Source: Marinobacterium zhoushanense (GTDB taxonomy: Bacteria > Pseudomonadota > Gammaproteobacteria > Pseudomonadales > Balneatricaceae). From it: a DNA stretch of 64,000 bases. The notes under the pieces are model-generated. The model searched no databases and had not been told where the DNA came from. It worked only from the letters and a program-made list of their open reading frames with translations. The position numbers and the translations under genes are program-made. Location of the stretch: positions 310,017 to 374,016 of the forward strand of contig NZ_BMIJ01000004.1 of NCBI RefSeq assembly GCF_014641945.1, read 5' to 3'. This document shows, one piece after another, positions 54,130-63,452 of this stretch (its first letter is position 1; every line of letters begins with the position of its first letter).

Positions 54130-54290
54130 TAGCTGTACTTATCCAACCTATCATTTTTTAGTCAGTTTACACCTTTATACCCCTGTGAAAACATCAACTA
54201 ACGGCTTTATAACCGGCCAAAAGATAAATCGATCTAATACAAAAGCCCCCTATCTTTAACCAGTGGGCCCGATCAACCTAGAGGTGCACC

Positions 54291-55805
54291 ATGCAGTCGC
54301 AACCCAACATCTTGTTCATTATGGCTGACCAGCTCGCCGCCCCTGTCCTCTCGTTTCTGGGCGGAAAAGTAGCCAAGACGCCGCATCTCGACCGGCTTGC
54401 TGCCGAAGGCGTTGTGTTTGAATCGGCCTACTGCAACAGCCCGCTATGCGCGCCCAGCCGCTATGTACTGATGACCGGCCAACTGCCCACCCATATCGGT
54501 GCCTGGGACAACGCAGCAGACTTCCCGGCCGACTACCCCACATTTGCTCATTACCTGCGCCTGGCCGGCTACAAGACTGCGTTATCCGGCAAGATGCACT
54601 TCTGCGGACCGGATCAGTTACACGGATTCGAACAGCGCCTGACCACCGACATCTACCCGGCGGATTACGGCTGGTTCCCCGACTGGGATGACTTCGAGAA
54701 CCGTCCCAGCTGGTACCACAACATGTCCTCGGTTACTCAGGCCGGTCCCACGGTACGTACCAACCAGCTGGACTTCGACGACGAGGTGGTGTTCAACGCC
54801 CGTCGCTACCTGTACGAACATGTGCGTTCGAACGACCAGCGCCCCTTCTGCCTGACCGTCTCCATGACCCACCCGCACGACCCTTACGCCACGCCGCATG
54901 AATACTGGGAGCGCTACACGGACACGGAAATCGATATGCCGTCGATCACCCTTCCAGACAGCGAGCAGGACCCCCACTCCAAGCGTCTGTACCACGTCTA
55001 CGAGAAGAATGCGCAGCCGATCACCGAGCAGCAGATCCGTAACGCCCGTCGCGCCTATTACGGTAACGTCAGCTATGTGGACGATCAGATCGGCAGCCTG
55101 CTCAAGGTGCTCAAGGAGACAGGGCTGGAGGAGAACACCATCGTCGTCTTTTCCGGTGATCACGGCGATATGCTTGGCGAGCGCGGCCTCTGGTACAAGA
55201 TGAGCTACTTCGAGTGGTCCACCCGCGTGCCGATGCTGGTTTGGGCACCGAAGCGTTTCTCTCCGCGCCGTGTGCGCGAATCGATCTCCACCATGGACCT
55301 GCTACCGACCTTTGCCGAGCTGGCAAACGACGGACAGGAACCTACCTACGTCATGCCCATCGACGGCCGCAGCCTGATCCCGCATCTTAAGGGTGAAGGC
55401 GGCCACGACGAAGTGATCGGCGAATACACCGGAGAAGGCGTTGTCGCACCGATGTTCATGATCCGCCGCGGCGATTTTAAATACATCTGCTGCAAGGGTG
55501 ACCCGGACCAACTGTTCAATCTAGCGGAGGATCCGAAGGAGCTGGTCAACCTTGTGCTGGATCCGGCTCATGCGGCCAGGGTGCAAGCCTTCCGCGAGGA
55601 AGCAGATGCTCGCTGGGACGTGGACGAAATCACACAGCGCGTGCTGATCAGCCAGCGCCGGCGGCGAATGATCGCTAAAGCGCACAAGTTGGGCATTGAG
55701 CCGAAGTGGGATCATCAGCCCATGATCGATGCCAGTGTCAGCTACATGCGCAACAACATAGATCTGGACGATCTGGAGAAGCGGGCGCGTTTCCCTCAGG
55801 TTTAA
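54291..55805 (+). CDS. betC: Choline-sulfatase BetC
   Basis: BetC hydrolyses choline-O-sulfate to choline and sulfate, feeding betaine synthesis. The 504-residue sulfatase has the catalytic signature SPLCAPSRY (Cys53 becomes formylglycine), the metal-binding MADQL near the N-terminus and FSGDHGDMLGERGLW. The C-terminal tail ends in DLEKRARFPQV. An AGAGGTG site precedes the ATG. It is divergent from the LysR regulator and followed 62 bp later by choX. Confidence 0.95.
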   Translation: MQSQPNILFIMADQLAAPVLSFLGGKVAKTPHLDRLAAEGVVFESAYCNSPLCAPSRYVLMTGQLPTHIGAWDNAADFPADYPTFAHYLRLAGYKTALSGKMHFCGPDQLHGFEQRLTTDIYPADYGWFPDWDDFENRPSWYHNMSSVTQAGPTVRTNQLDFDDEVVFNARRYLYEHVRSNDQRPFCLTVSMTHPHDPYATPHEYWERYTDTEIDMPSITLPDSEQDPHSKRLYHVYEKNAQPITEQQIRNARRAYYGNVSYVDDQIGSLLKVLKETGLEENTIVVFSGDHGDMLGERGLWYKMSYFEWSTRVPMLVWAPKRFSPRRVRESISTMDLLPTFAELANDGQEPTYVMPIDGRSLIPHLKGEGGHDEVIGEYTGEGVVAPMFMIRRGDFKYICCKGDPDQLFNLAEDPKELVNLVLDPAHAARVQAFREEADARWDVDEITQRVLISQRRRRMIAKAHKLGIEPKWDHQPMIDASVSYMRNNIDLDDLEKRARFPQV

Positions 55806-55867
55806 TGAAACAGAGATGGAACAGTCTGGTAAAGAGAACTAAAGCTTAATCGAGGAGTAGCCAAACG

Positions 55868-56812
55868 ATGAAGACGTTCAAGAAAACGCTCACCGCCGCA
55901 GTCCTGAGCAGCATAATGCTGGGCGGGATCGCGCACGCCAGCGACCCCGCCGAGTGTAAAGAGGTCCGCTTTACCGATCCCGGCTGGACCGATATCAACT
56001 CCACCAACGGTGTCGCGTCGGTGCTGCTCAACAGCCTGGGTTATGCGCCGCGCGTGCAGACACTAGCCGTACCGATCGGCTTTGAGGGGATGAAAAACGG
56101 CGAGATCGATATATTCCTCGGCAACTGGATGCCCGCTCAACAGAAGTTCATCGACAGGTACAAGGACGATCTCGATGTAATCGGCGTCAACCTGGAAGGT
56201 GCCAAGTTCACCCTGGCCGTGCCGTCATACGCTTATGCAGCCGGCGTTCACGACTTTGCCGACCTGGCCAAGTTCCCGGACCAGTTCGATATGCGCATCT
56301 ACGGCATCGAAGCCGGCGCGCCCGCCAACCAGCTGCTGCAGAATATGGTGGACAGCAACGATTTCAGTCTGGGTGAATGGCGTGTTGTGGAATCCGGTGA
56401 ACAGGGTGTAATGGCCCAGGTCCGCCGTGCGGTAAAGCGTAAAGAGTTCATCGTCTTCCTGGGCTGGGAACCCCACCCAATGAATTCAAACCTGGAGATG
56501 AACTACCTCACCGGCGGTGACAAGTATTTCGGTCCCAATTTCGGTGGTGCCGAAGTGCAAACCGTCACCCGTAGCGGCTATGCCGATCAATGCGGAAACG
56601 TCGGCAAGCTGCTGAGCAACCTCAAGTTCACACTGGCGATGGAAAACCAGATCATGGGACTCATCCTCGACGAGAAGATGGATCCGGTGATCGCCGCCCG
56701 AAACTGGGTCAAGAAAAACCCTGACGCTCTGGACGCCTGGTTGGACGGAGTGACGACCTTTGACGGCAAGCCAGGCCTGGCAGCTGTAAAAGGCTCTCTG
56801 GGCATCAACTGA
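55868..56812 (+). CDS. choX: Choline ABC transporter periplasmic binding protein ChoX
   Basis: The 314-residue protein has a signal peptide ending in GGIAHAS (cleavage near residue 24) and the OpuAC-type binding fold with VRFTDPGWTDINSTNG, MKNGEIDIFLGNWMPAQ and aromatic residues of the choline cage, including FLGWEPHPMN. It matches ChoX-type choline binding proteins. No choline permease (choW) or ATPase (choV) is nearby, so the membrane partners must be elsewhere or absent. It is in the betC unit with a GAGGAG site. Confidence 0.93.
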   Translation: MKTFKKTLTAAVLSSIMLGGIAHASDPAECKEVRFTDPGWTDINSTNGVASVLLNSLGYAPRVQTLAVPIGFEGMKNGEIDIFLGNWMPAQQKFIDRYKDDLDVIGVNLEGAKFTLAVPSYAYAAGVHDFADLAKFPDQFDMRIYGIEAGAPANQLLQNMVDSNDFSLGEWRVVESGEQGVMAQVRRAVKRKEFIVFLGWEPHPMNSNLEMNYLTGGDKYFGPNFGGAEVQTVTRSGYADQCGNVGKLLSNLKFTLAMENQIMGLILDEKMDPVIAARNWVKKNPDALDAWLDGVTTFDGKPGLAAVKGSLGIN

Positions 56813-56824
56813 TTCATCCTCCTC

Positions 56825-56855
56825 ATAGGCCCGGCATCAGCCGGGCCTATTTATA
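56825..56855 (+). terminator. Terminator after choX
   Basis: ATAGGCCCGGC and GCCGGGCCTAT form a perfect 11-bp stem with a 4-base loop, followed by TTAT. It separates choX from the SulP gene. Confidence 0.85.
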
Positions 56856-56927
56856 TGCCCCATAATGAGTAGTATTAGCGTCATTCGTGCGCTCCACCCT
56901 TTCGACACAAAAGTTCGGACGAACAGT

Positions 56928-58688
56928 ATGCGACTTAGCTGGACCCGCGAGCTGACAGGGCAAAAGATCCGTGCCGACCTCATCGCAGGTCTGAGCGGAG
57001 CCGTGCTGGGCCTGCCTCAGGTTATGGCGTATGCGATGATCGCCGGCATGCCGCCCGAGACCGGGCTGTACAGCGCGATAATCGTGACCGCTATTGCAGC
57101 ACTGCTGGGTTCATCCTGGCACATGATTACCGGACCTGCCGCCGCCATATCGATTGTCATTCTCAGCATTGTCAGCCCAATGGAGGCGCCGGGCAGCGCG
57201 GCCTATATCGCGCTGGTACTGACCTTAACACTGCTTACCGGACTGATTCAGATCGGTTTCGGCCTCTTTCGTCTGGGCTCGCTGGTCAACTTTATATCGC
57301 ACACCGTAGTAATCGGCTTCACCGCAGGCGCCGCCTTTTTGATTGCGGCCAGTCAGCTTAAGCACCTGTTGGCGCTAAGCGTTTCATCGAATGCAGATCT
57401 GTTTGAAACCCTGGCCCAGATTTTCGAGCAACTGAATCAAACCAATCCGGTCGCCCTCACAATCGGCCTGGTCACGCTGGTAAGCGCGGCCCTGTTGCGG
57501 ATCATCGGCCGTCACCTGGGTATCAAACTGCCACACCTTTTGCTGGGCCTGATTGCGGGTTCCCTGGTCGGCTATCTGCTGGACGCCCAGGAGAACGGCG
57601 TGGCAATGCTCGGAGCCCTGCCCAGCGGATTGCCAGTCCCCGATTTCCCGGCATTCAGCGCCGGTACGCTCGAGTCACTTGCCACCGGCGCCTTTGCATT
57701 GGCCTTGCTGGGGCTTATTGAAGCGGTGAGCATCGCCCGTGCCATAGCCCTGCGCTCTCACCAGCAGATAGATGGCAATCGCGAGTTCCTCGGCCAGGGC
57801 ATCGCCAATACTACAGGCAGCCTGTTCTCCTGCTTTGCCGGGTCCGGCTCTTTTACACGCTCCGGCGCCAACTACGATTCCGGCGCCCAAACCCCGCTCG
57901 CAGCACTATTCGGCGCCGCCTGTGTCGCGGTGATCATGTTTACCATCCCGGATATCACCCGCTGGCTACCGCTGCCCGCCATGGCGGGCTCGATAATGTT
58001 GATCGCCTGGAATCTGATCGATATGACCCATATCCGCCAGATCGCCAGCGCCAGTCGTACCGAAAGCATCGTACTGACAGCCACGTTCTCCGCCACACTG
58101 CTGGTCAACCCGGTGTTCTCCATCTATGTCGGCGTATTCCTGTCGATCGCATTCTACCTGCGGCGCACCTCCCGCCCCTCCGTGATATCGGTTGCGCCGT
58201 TGCAGCACACCGAGCGACGAAGTATCCGGAACGTCCAGCGCTATCAGCTGGAGCAATGCCCGCAGCTACAGATGATCCGTATCGACGGCTCGATGTTCTT
58301 CGGCTGTGCCGATCACATACAGGCCCACCTGCGCCGGCTGGTACAGAAGTGTGAGGGTCCACCCCTGATCCTGATTATCGGCAAGGGGATCAACTTCATC
58401 GATGTCTCGGCGGCGGAGATGCTGATCCAGGAGGCGGAGAGAATAGAGGCTCGGGGTGGCAAGCTGATGTTCAGCGCGCTCAAAGGGATTCTGCTGGATG
58501 ATATGGAGCGCACCGGACTGCTGGCCAGGATGGGCGCTGCCAGATTCTTTGGCAGCACCGAGGAGGCGATCTCGGCCTGCGTACCCGAGAAGATGAACCT
58601 GTCGATCTGTGACAGCTGTACGGCACGCATCTTTAACGAGTGCCCGCCGCTACCGTTGACGGAACAAACTCAGGAACCCGGAGCATGA
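56928..58688 (+). CDS. SulP-family anion transporter with STAS domain
   Basis: The protein has a SulP membrane domain (IRADLIAGLSGAVLGLPQVMAYAMIAGMPPETGLYSAII at the start, about 10-12 segments) and a C-terminal STAS domain (residues about 425-540). It ends with a Cys-rich tail (CDSCTARIFNEC). SulP proteins move sulfate and other anions. Its place behind betC and choX suggests handling of sulfate or choline-sulfate, which is inference. Start is uncertain: ATG 56865 (607 residues) lies right behind the choX terminator; ATG 56928 (586 residues) leaves room for a promoter and is preferred. Confidence 0.88.
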   Translation: MRLSWTRELTGQKIRADLIAGLSGAVLGLPQVMAYAMIAGMPPETGLYSAIIVTAIAALLGSSWHMITGPAAAISIVILSIVSPMEAPGSAAYIALVLTLTLLTGLIQIGFGLFRLGSLVNFISHTVVIGFTAGAAFLIAASQLKHLLALSVSSNADLFETLAQIFEQLNQTNPVALTIGLVTLVSAALLRIIGRHLGIKLPHLLLGLIAGSLVGYLLDAQENGVAMLGALPSGLPVPDFPAFSAGTLESLATGAFALALLGLIEAVSIARAIALRSHQQIDGNREFLGQGIANTTGSLFSCFAGSGSFTRSGANYDSGAQTPLAALFGAACVAVIMFTIPDITRWLPLPAMAGSIMLIAWNLIDMTHIRQIASASRTESIVLTATFSATLLVNPVFSIYVGVFLSIAFYLRRTSRPSVISVAPLQHTERRSIRNVQRYQLEQCPQLQMIRIDGSMFFGCADHIQAHLRRLVQKCEGPPLILIIGKGINFIDVSAAEMLIQEAERIEARGGKLMFSALKGILLDDMERTGLLARMGAARFFGSTEEAISACVPEKMNLSICDSCTARIFNECPPLPLTEQTQEPGA

Positions 58689-58818
58689 TATTCAACGCTC
58701 GCGGGTTACTCATGTCTCTTGGCAGAATTTTGTCTTGCGGGTTCTGTTTCACTATCCTCGTTAAAGTCTGTCGCGTGCTTTGATGCCTATCCACGTCGCT
58801 ACTGCAGAGGGACAGAGC

Positions 58819-59298
58819 ATGAGTTCGATCGCCACCACCCTGCTTCACTTGACCGATCTACCGATCGGTACCCTGACGCTTGTGGCCAGCGACACGGCGC
58901 TGACAGGGGTGGAGTTCGGCCGCTCGGAATACGCCGAGCTCGAACAGGTCCCCAACGATCTGCTGCTCGAAGCCGCCCACCAGATCAGCGAGTATTTCGC
59001 CGGTAAACGGCAGATTTTTGATCTCCCCATCGCCCCTCAGGGCACCGAGTTTCAGCGTCGGGTTTGGCAGGGGCTGTGCGATATCCCCTTCGGTGAAACC
59101 CGCAGCTACGGAGACCTGGCCGCTGCCATCGGCAACCCCAAGGCAGCCCGAGCCGTGGGGATGGCCAACAACCGCAACCCCATCGCTATCGTCATCCCCT
59201 GCCACCGCGTGATCGGTGCCGACGGCGCCATGGTTGGCTACGGCGGTGGCCTCAACATCAAGCAGGCCCTGCTCCGCCTGGAGGGCGTGCTGGACTGA
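58819..59298 (+). CDS. ogt: Methylated-DNA-protein cysteine methyltransferase (Ogt)
   Basis: Ogt removes methyl groups from O6-methylguanine by transfer to its own cysteine. The 159-residue protein has the active-site IPCHRVIG (Cys128), the HTH region [24 protein letters not shown] and the family tail [17 protein letters not shown]. The ATG at 58819 has GAGGG seven bases upstream; an earlier ATG in frame is rejected. It stands between the SulP gene and aroA, all on the plus strand. Confidence 0.95.
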   Translation: MSSIATTLLHLTDLPIGTLTLVASDTALTGVEFGRSEYAELEQVPNDLLLEAAHQISEYFAGKRQIFDLPIAPQGTEFQRRVWQGLCDIPFGETRSYGDLAAAIGNPKAARAVGMANNRNPIAIVIPCHRVIGADGAMVGYGGGLNIKQALLRLEGVLD

Positions 59299-59357
59299 TT
59301 CCACGGTTAGGGGTAGTTTATGCGTCCCCCAGAACAGATACGGCTCGAGCATATATC

Positions 59358-60635
59358 ATGGATACTCTGACACTCTCCCCACTGACGCGCGCCTCAGGCG
59401 AAGTACAGCTGCCCGGCTCGAAGAGCCTCTCCAATCGCATCCTGTTACTGGCGGCTCTGGCCGAGGGCGAGACCCTGGTCACTAACCTGCTCGACAGCGA
59501 CGATGTCCGGCATATGCTCAACGCGCTCACGTTACTCGGCGTCCGCTATGAACTGGCGGAAGATCGCCGCAGTTGCAAGGTGCAGGGGATCGGCGGGCCG
59601 TTCAAGGCCAACAGGGCAGAGCTGTTCCTGGGCAACGCCGGTACCGCCATGCGCCCGTTGACGGCAGCACTCTGTCTTGGTCAGGGCGAGTTCACCCTGA
59701 CCGGAGAGCCGCGCATGTATGAGCGCCCGATCCGTGACCTGGTCGACGCGCTACGCCCGCTCGGTGCCGATATCAAATACCTGGGGGATGAGGGCTTTCC
59801 ACCGCTGCTGATCGATGCGCAGGGGCTCAAGGGCGGCGAAGTCAGCATCAAGGGCAACATCTCCAGCCAGTTCCTGACCGCGCTGCTGATGGCCGCGCCG
59901 CTGGCCAGCGACGACCTGACAATCGTCGTCGATGGCGAGCTGGTGTCCAAACCCTATATCGATATCACCCTGCACAGTATGAAGCTGTTCGGCGTCGAGG
60001 TGATCAACGACAACTACCAGCGTTTTATCGTCAAGGCAGGCCAGCACTACCGTTCGCCGGGTGAGGTGATGGTCGAGGGCGATGCCTCGTCTGCCTCCTA
60101 CTTCCTGGCGGCGGCTGCCATCGCTGGCGGCACTGTGCGCGTTTACGGCGTCGGCTCCGACAGCGTACAGGGCGACAAGGCGTTCGCCGAGGTACTGGGC
60201 AAGATGGGCGCACAGGTCAGCTACGGTCCGACCTGGGTCGAGGTGACCAAAGGCGAGCTGAACGGCGTCGACCTGGACCTGAACGCCATCCCCGACGCGG
60301 CGATGACCATCGCCACCACAGCCCTGTTCGCCAAGGGGCCGACCGCAATTCGCAACGTCTACAACTGGCGCGTCAAGGAGACCGACCGTCTCAGCGCCAT
60401 GGCCACCGAGCTGCGCAAGGTGGGTGCCGACGTGGTCGAGGGCGAGGACTTTATCGAGATCACACCGCCGGCCGAGATCCTGAGCGCAGCCATCGACACC
60501 TATGACGATCACCGCATGGCGATGTGCTTCTCGCTGGCCGCTTTCGGTAGCGCCCCGATCACCATCAACGATCCGGGCTGCACCCGCAAGACCTTCCCCG
60601 AGTACTTCGAGCTGTTTAAGCAGATCACCTCGTAA
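59358..60635 (+). CDS. aroA: 5-enolpyruvylshikimate-3-phosphate synthase AroA
   Basis: AroA joins PEP and shikimate-3-phosphate in aromatic amino acid synthesis. The 425-residue protein (E. coli 427) has [20 protein letters not shown], the signature [54 protein letters not shown] and [14 protein letters not shown]. The Gly-Ala residues of the GNAGTAMR loop are the E. coli (class I, glyphosate-sensitive) type. The gene stands alone; the next gene is convergent, 10 bp away. Confidence 0.97.
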   Translation: MDTLTLSPLTRASGEVQLPGSKSLSNRILLLAALAEGETLVTNLLDSDDVRHMLNALTLLGVRYELAEDRRSCKVQGIGGPFKANRAELFLGNAGTAMRPLTAALCLGQGEFTLTGEPRMYERPIRDLVDALRPLGADIKYLGDEGFPPLLIDAQGLKGGEVSIKGNISSQFLTALLMAAPLASDDLTIVVDGELVSKPYIDITLHSMKLFGVEVINDNYQRFIVKAGQHYRSPGEVMVEGDASSASYFLAAAAIAGGTVRVYGVGSDSVQGDKAFAEVLGKMGAQVSYGPTWVEVTKGELNGVDLDLNAIPDAAMTIATTALFAKGPTAIRNVYNWRVKETDRLSAMATELRKVGADVVEGEDFIEITPPAEILSAAIDTYDDHRMAMCFSLAAFGSAPITINDPGCTRKTFPEYFELFKQITS

Positions 60636-60645
60636 CCCTGAGCGG

Positions 60646-62463
60646 CTAAAACGGGAACAGCATGGGCGTCAGCAGCAAAGTGACGCCCAGCGCCAGCAAC
60701 TGCAGCGGTATTCCCACCTTAGCGAAATCGGCAAAGCGGTAGTTGCCGGGAGCCAGCACCAGCGTATTTACCGGCGAAGCAATTGGCGTTGCAAACGCGG
60801 TCGATGCGGCAATCGCCACCGTCATCATCAGCGGTTCCGGATTTACCCCCAGGAGTTGTGCCGTACTCAAGGCAATCGGCGCCACCAGCACCGTGGTGGC
60901 TGTGTTAGAGATGAACTGGCTCAGCAACGAAGTAAACAGGAACAGTCCTGCACTGAGTAGCACAGGCGAGGCGCCACCCAGCAGAGTGACGAGATGCGAG
61001 ACGACGTAGCCCAGCGCGCCGCTCGCCTCCATCGCCTTGGCCAGCGGCAGCATACCGGCGATCAGGATCAGGCTGGTCACGTTCATCGAACGCAATGCCT
61101 CGGTCAGGCTGACGCAGCCGGTCAGGATCATCGCCATAGCGGCCAGCAGGATAGTTGGCAGCGCCGCCAACCATCCGACCGTCATACAGATCAGCATCAG
61201 CGCCAGAATCAGCAACGCTAACGGCGCACGCTGAGCATGAGAGGGGATCTCCTTCAGCTCCAACGGGGTCTGCAGCAGCACCAACCCCCTCCGCCCCTCC
61301 AGTGCACGGATATACTCCCAACTGCCGGCCAACAGCAGGGTATCCCCGGCCGCCAACCGGGTGTCACGATAGCTGACCTGTTGAACCTCATTCCGCCGTC
61401 GCAAGCCGATTACACTGAGGCCGTAGCGCTCGCGAAACTGCCCCTCGCGTACCGACTTACCCTCTAACGGGGTATCCGGCGGCAACAGCACCTCCGCCAC
61501 GCCAAAGCGCTGACGCATCCGCTTGATATCCCGCTCCGGGTGACCGGCACTGATCAGACTGTGGCTCGAGCAAAATCGCTTGATATCCTCCTGCGTGCCA
61601 TAAACCCAAAGCTCATCGGCCACCTCGATCCGGGTATTGCTCAATACCGGAATCATCGCCGACAGCAGGTGTCCGCCTCTGGCTATGGCGATCACCGTAA
61701 CGTTATGCTCTGTGCGTAACGCCGACTCCACCGGCGTTTTATGCGCCAACGGACTCTGGGCCTGCACCTTGAGCTTGTGCAGTTGACCGGCAATAGCATA
61801 GCGCCGGATCAGGTTGTTCAGATCCGGCTCATCCTCGTTGCCACCAACCAACGCACTGGGCAGCAAACGGCGGCCAAATCCGATCAGGTACACCATACCC
61901 ACCAGCAATATGGCAAGTCCGATCGGCGTGAACTCGAAGAACCCGAAAGGCTCAAGCCCCTCAGATTTGAGCGCATTGCTGACCACGATATTCGGCGGTG
62001 TGCCGATCAGTGTCAGCATACCGCCAATCAGTGCCGCGAACGCCAGCGGCATCATCAAGCGTGACGGCTGCATACCGGACTTGCGTGCCATGCTGAGTAC
62101 CACCGGAATCAACAGCGCCACCGCGCCGGTAGAGCTCATAAAAGCGGACAGAAGCGCCACCACCGGCAGCAGATACAACAACAGGCGAGTTTCGCTGGCT
62201 CCCCCCACACGCAACAACCAGTTCCCTGCGGCAGCTGCAACACCGGTGCGATACAGCCCTTCACCTACGATGAATAGCGCTGCGATCATGATGACAGTGG
62301 AGTTTCCGAACCCGGACACGGCCTCGGCGGGAGTGACGATGCCGGAAGCGGCAAGCAGGGTCACGACAATCAACGCCACCAGATCCATGCGTACCCGATC
62401 GCTGACAAACAACAGGATAGTGCCCACCAACAGCGCGAAGACAATACCCATCTCCATGGTCAT
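60646..62463 (-). CDS. SLC13-family permease with two TrkA-C domains
   Basis: The 605-residue membrane protein has the divalent anion:Na+ symporter (SLC13/CitMHS) layout: five hydrophobic segments, LSAFMSSTGAVALLIPVVLSMA, LTLIGTPPNIVVSNAL, then two cytosolic RCK-C (TrkA-C) domains in the middle (residues about 220-390: LWVYGTQEDIKRF, VLLPPDTPLEGKSVREGQF), then the second membrane half. E. coli YfbS has the same layout. Substrate is unknown; sulfate or dicarboxylate are options. AAGGAA lies before the ATG. Confidence 0.88.
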   Translation of the reverse strand: MTMEMGIVFALLVGTILLFVSDRVRMDLVALIVVTLLAASGIVTPAEAVSGFGNSTVIMIAALFIVGEGLYRTGVAAAAGNWLLRVGGASETRLLLYLLPVVALLSAFMSSTGAVALLIPVVLSMARKSGMQPSRLMMPLAFAALIGGMLTLIGTPPNIVVSNALKSEGLEPFGFFEFTPIGLAILLVGMVYLIGFGRRLLPSALVGGNEDEPDLNNLIRRYAIAGQLHKLKVQAQSPLAHKTPVESALRTEHNVTVIAIARGGHLLSAMIPVLSNTRIEVADELWVYGTQEDIKRFCSSHSLISAGHPERDIKRMRQRFGVAEVLLPPDTPLEGKSVREGQFRERYGLSVIGLRRRNEVQQVSYRDTRLAAGDTLLLAGSWEYIRALEGRRGLVLLQTPLELKEIPSHAQRAPLALLILALMLICMTVGWLAALPTILLAAMAMILTGCVSLTEALRSMNVTSLILIAGMLPLAKAMEASGALGYVVSHLVTLLGGASPVLLSAGLFLFTSLLSQFISNTATTVLVAPIALSTAQLLGVNPEPLMMTVAIAASTAFATPIASPVNTLVLAPGNYRFADFAKVGIPLQLLALGVTLLLTPMLFPF

Positions 62464-62737
62464 GACAGAGTTCCTTATCCGTGCCTGAAAGATGCGATGC
62501 TAGCCCGCTCTCTCTGCGGCGACAATCATTCAGAGGACGTGAAAGGTTCAGATGGTCTGAGCCACAGTTCAGATGCCACTCCTGGCTTCACCCAGCGCTG
62601 GCAACTCTCGAAAATGGATCGCACCCCAAAACAATTATCAATATTTAAAAAAGCAGGCGTTAACTACGGAATGGCGCAAATGGTGAATATTATCGACAGA
62701 TAACGACATCTTGACCAGAGCAGAGCGATCGAGCCCT

Positions 62738-62765
62738 TTGACATCTCGTTAGAATTGCGTATGTT
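62738..62765 (+). promoter_or_regulatory. Candidate betI promoter
   Basis: TTGACA (-35, exact consensus, 62738-62743) and TATGTT (-10, 62760-62765) are separated by 16 bases, 40 bp before the betI start. Confidence 0.6.
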
Positions 62766-62767
62766 TA

Positions 62768-62790
62768 TTTAAACGATTAATCAATAAAGA
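62768..62790. promoter_or_regulatory. Candidate BetI operator
   Basis: TTTAAACGATTAAT (62768-62781) resembles the palindromic BetI motif ATTGAACGTTCAAT at 10 of 14 bases, directly downstream of the -10 box. Flanking TTTATT and AATAAA extend the symmetry. The motif is quoted from memory. Confidence 0.45.
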
Positions 62791-62804
62791 AAATCTGAAA
62801 ACTT

Positions 62805-63452
62805 ATGCCAAAAGTCGGAATGGACAAGGTACGCAAGCCGCAGTTGATCAAAGCGGTTATGCGGGTGGTCGACGAGGTTGGTTTCCATGGCGCAAGTGTA
62901 GCTTTGATTGGCCGCACCGCAAATGTATCTCCGGGGATCATAAACCACTACTTCGGCGGCAAGGATGGCTTGATCGAAGCGACCATGCGATCCGTACTTC
63001 AGGATCTTTCCACCGGAGTACGTGAGCAGCTGGCCGAGACCGCGCCGGACGACATTGTCGGTCGGATCAAGGCGATTGTGCGCGGCAACTTCGACCCTCG
63101 CCAGATCGATTCCAGCGTTGTGAAGACCTGGTTGGCATTCTGGGCTTACGCAATGCATCACCCGGTGCTGTTCAGGCTGCAACGCGTTAACGAACGACGC
63201 CTGCTCTCACACCTGCGTCGCGAACTGAAGCGGGCGCTTCCCGCGCAGCGGGCGGACTTTGTCGCCAAAGGGATAGCCGCATTGATCGACGGTATCTGGC
63301 TGCGTGGCGCCCTCACCCCCGAGGGTATCGATACCGAGCTGGCACTGGCGATCATTACCGATTATCTGGAGCGCCAACTCCCAGCTGAACTGTTTGAACT
63401 CCACCAGCGCTTGTCACTAGAGGGCAACGCCAAAGCCAAGACCGGAAACTGA
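62805..63452 (+). CDS. betI: TetR-family repressor BetI
   Basis: BetI represses bet genes and is relieved by choline. The 215-residue protein (E. coli 195) begins [19 protein letters not shown], has the [33 protein letters not shown] (residues about 27-56) and the BetI signature [31 protein letters not shown]. The C-terminus is about 20 residues longer than in E. coli. It overlaps betB by one base (TGATG), so they form one operon. Confidence 0.96.
   Translation: MPKVGMDKVRKPQLIKAVMRVVDEVGFHGASVALIGRTANVSPGIINHYFGGKDGLIEATMRSVLQDLSTGVREQLAETAPDDIVGRIKAIVRGNFDPRQIDSSVVKTWLAFWAYAMHHPVLFRLQRVNERRLLSHLRRELKRALPAQRADFVAKGIAALIDGIWLRGALTPEGIDTELALAIITDYLERQLPAELFELHQRLSLEGNAKAKTGN

Larger units (their letters stand above)
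62464..62804. other. SLC13-betI intergenic region
   Basis: This 341-bp gap lies between divergent genes. The left part shows nothing I can support. The right part holds the betI promoter and operator described below. A 68-codon frame at 62497-62703 is judged non-coding. Confidence 0.6.

Noticed and set aside
62497..62703. 68-codon open frame between the SLC13 and betI genes
   Set aside because: No ribosome-binding site, no family-like features, and Ser/His-rich composition unlike neighbouring genes.
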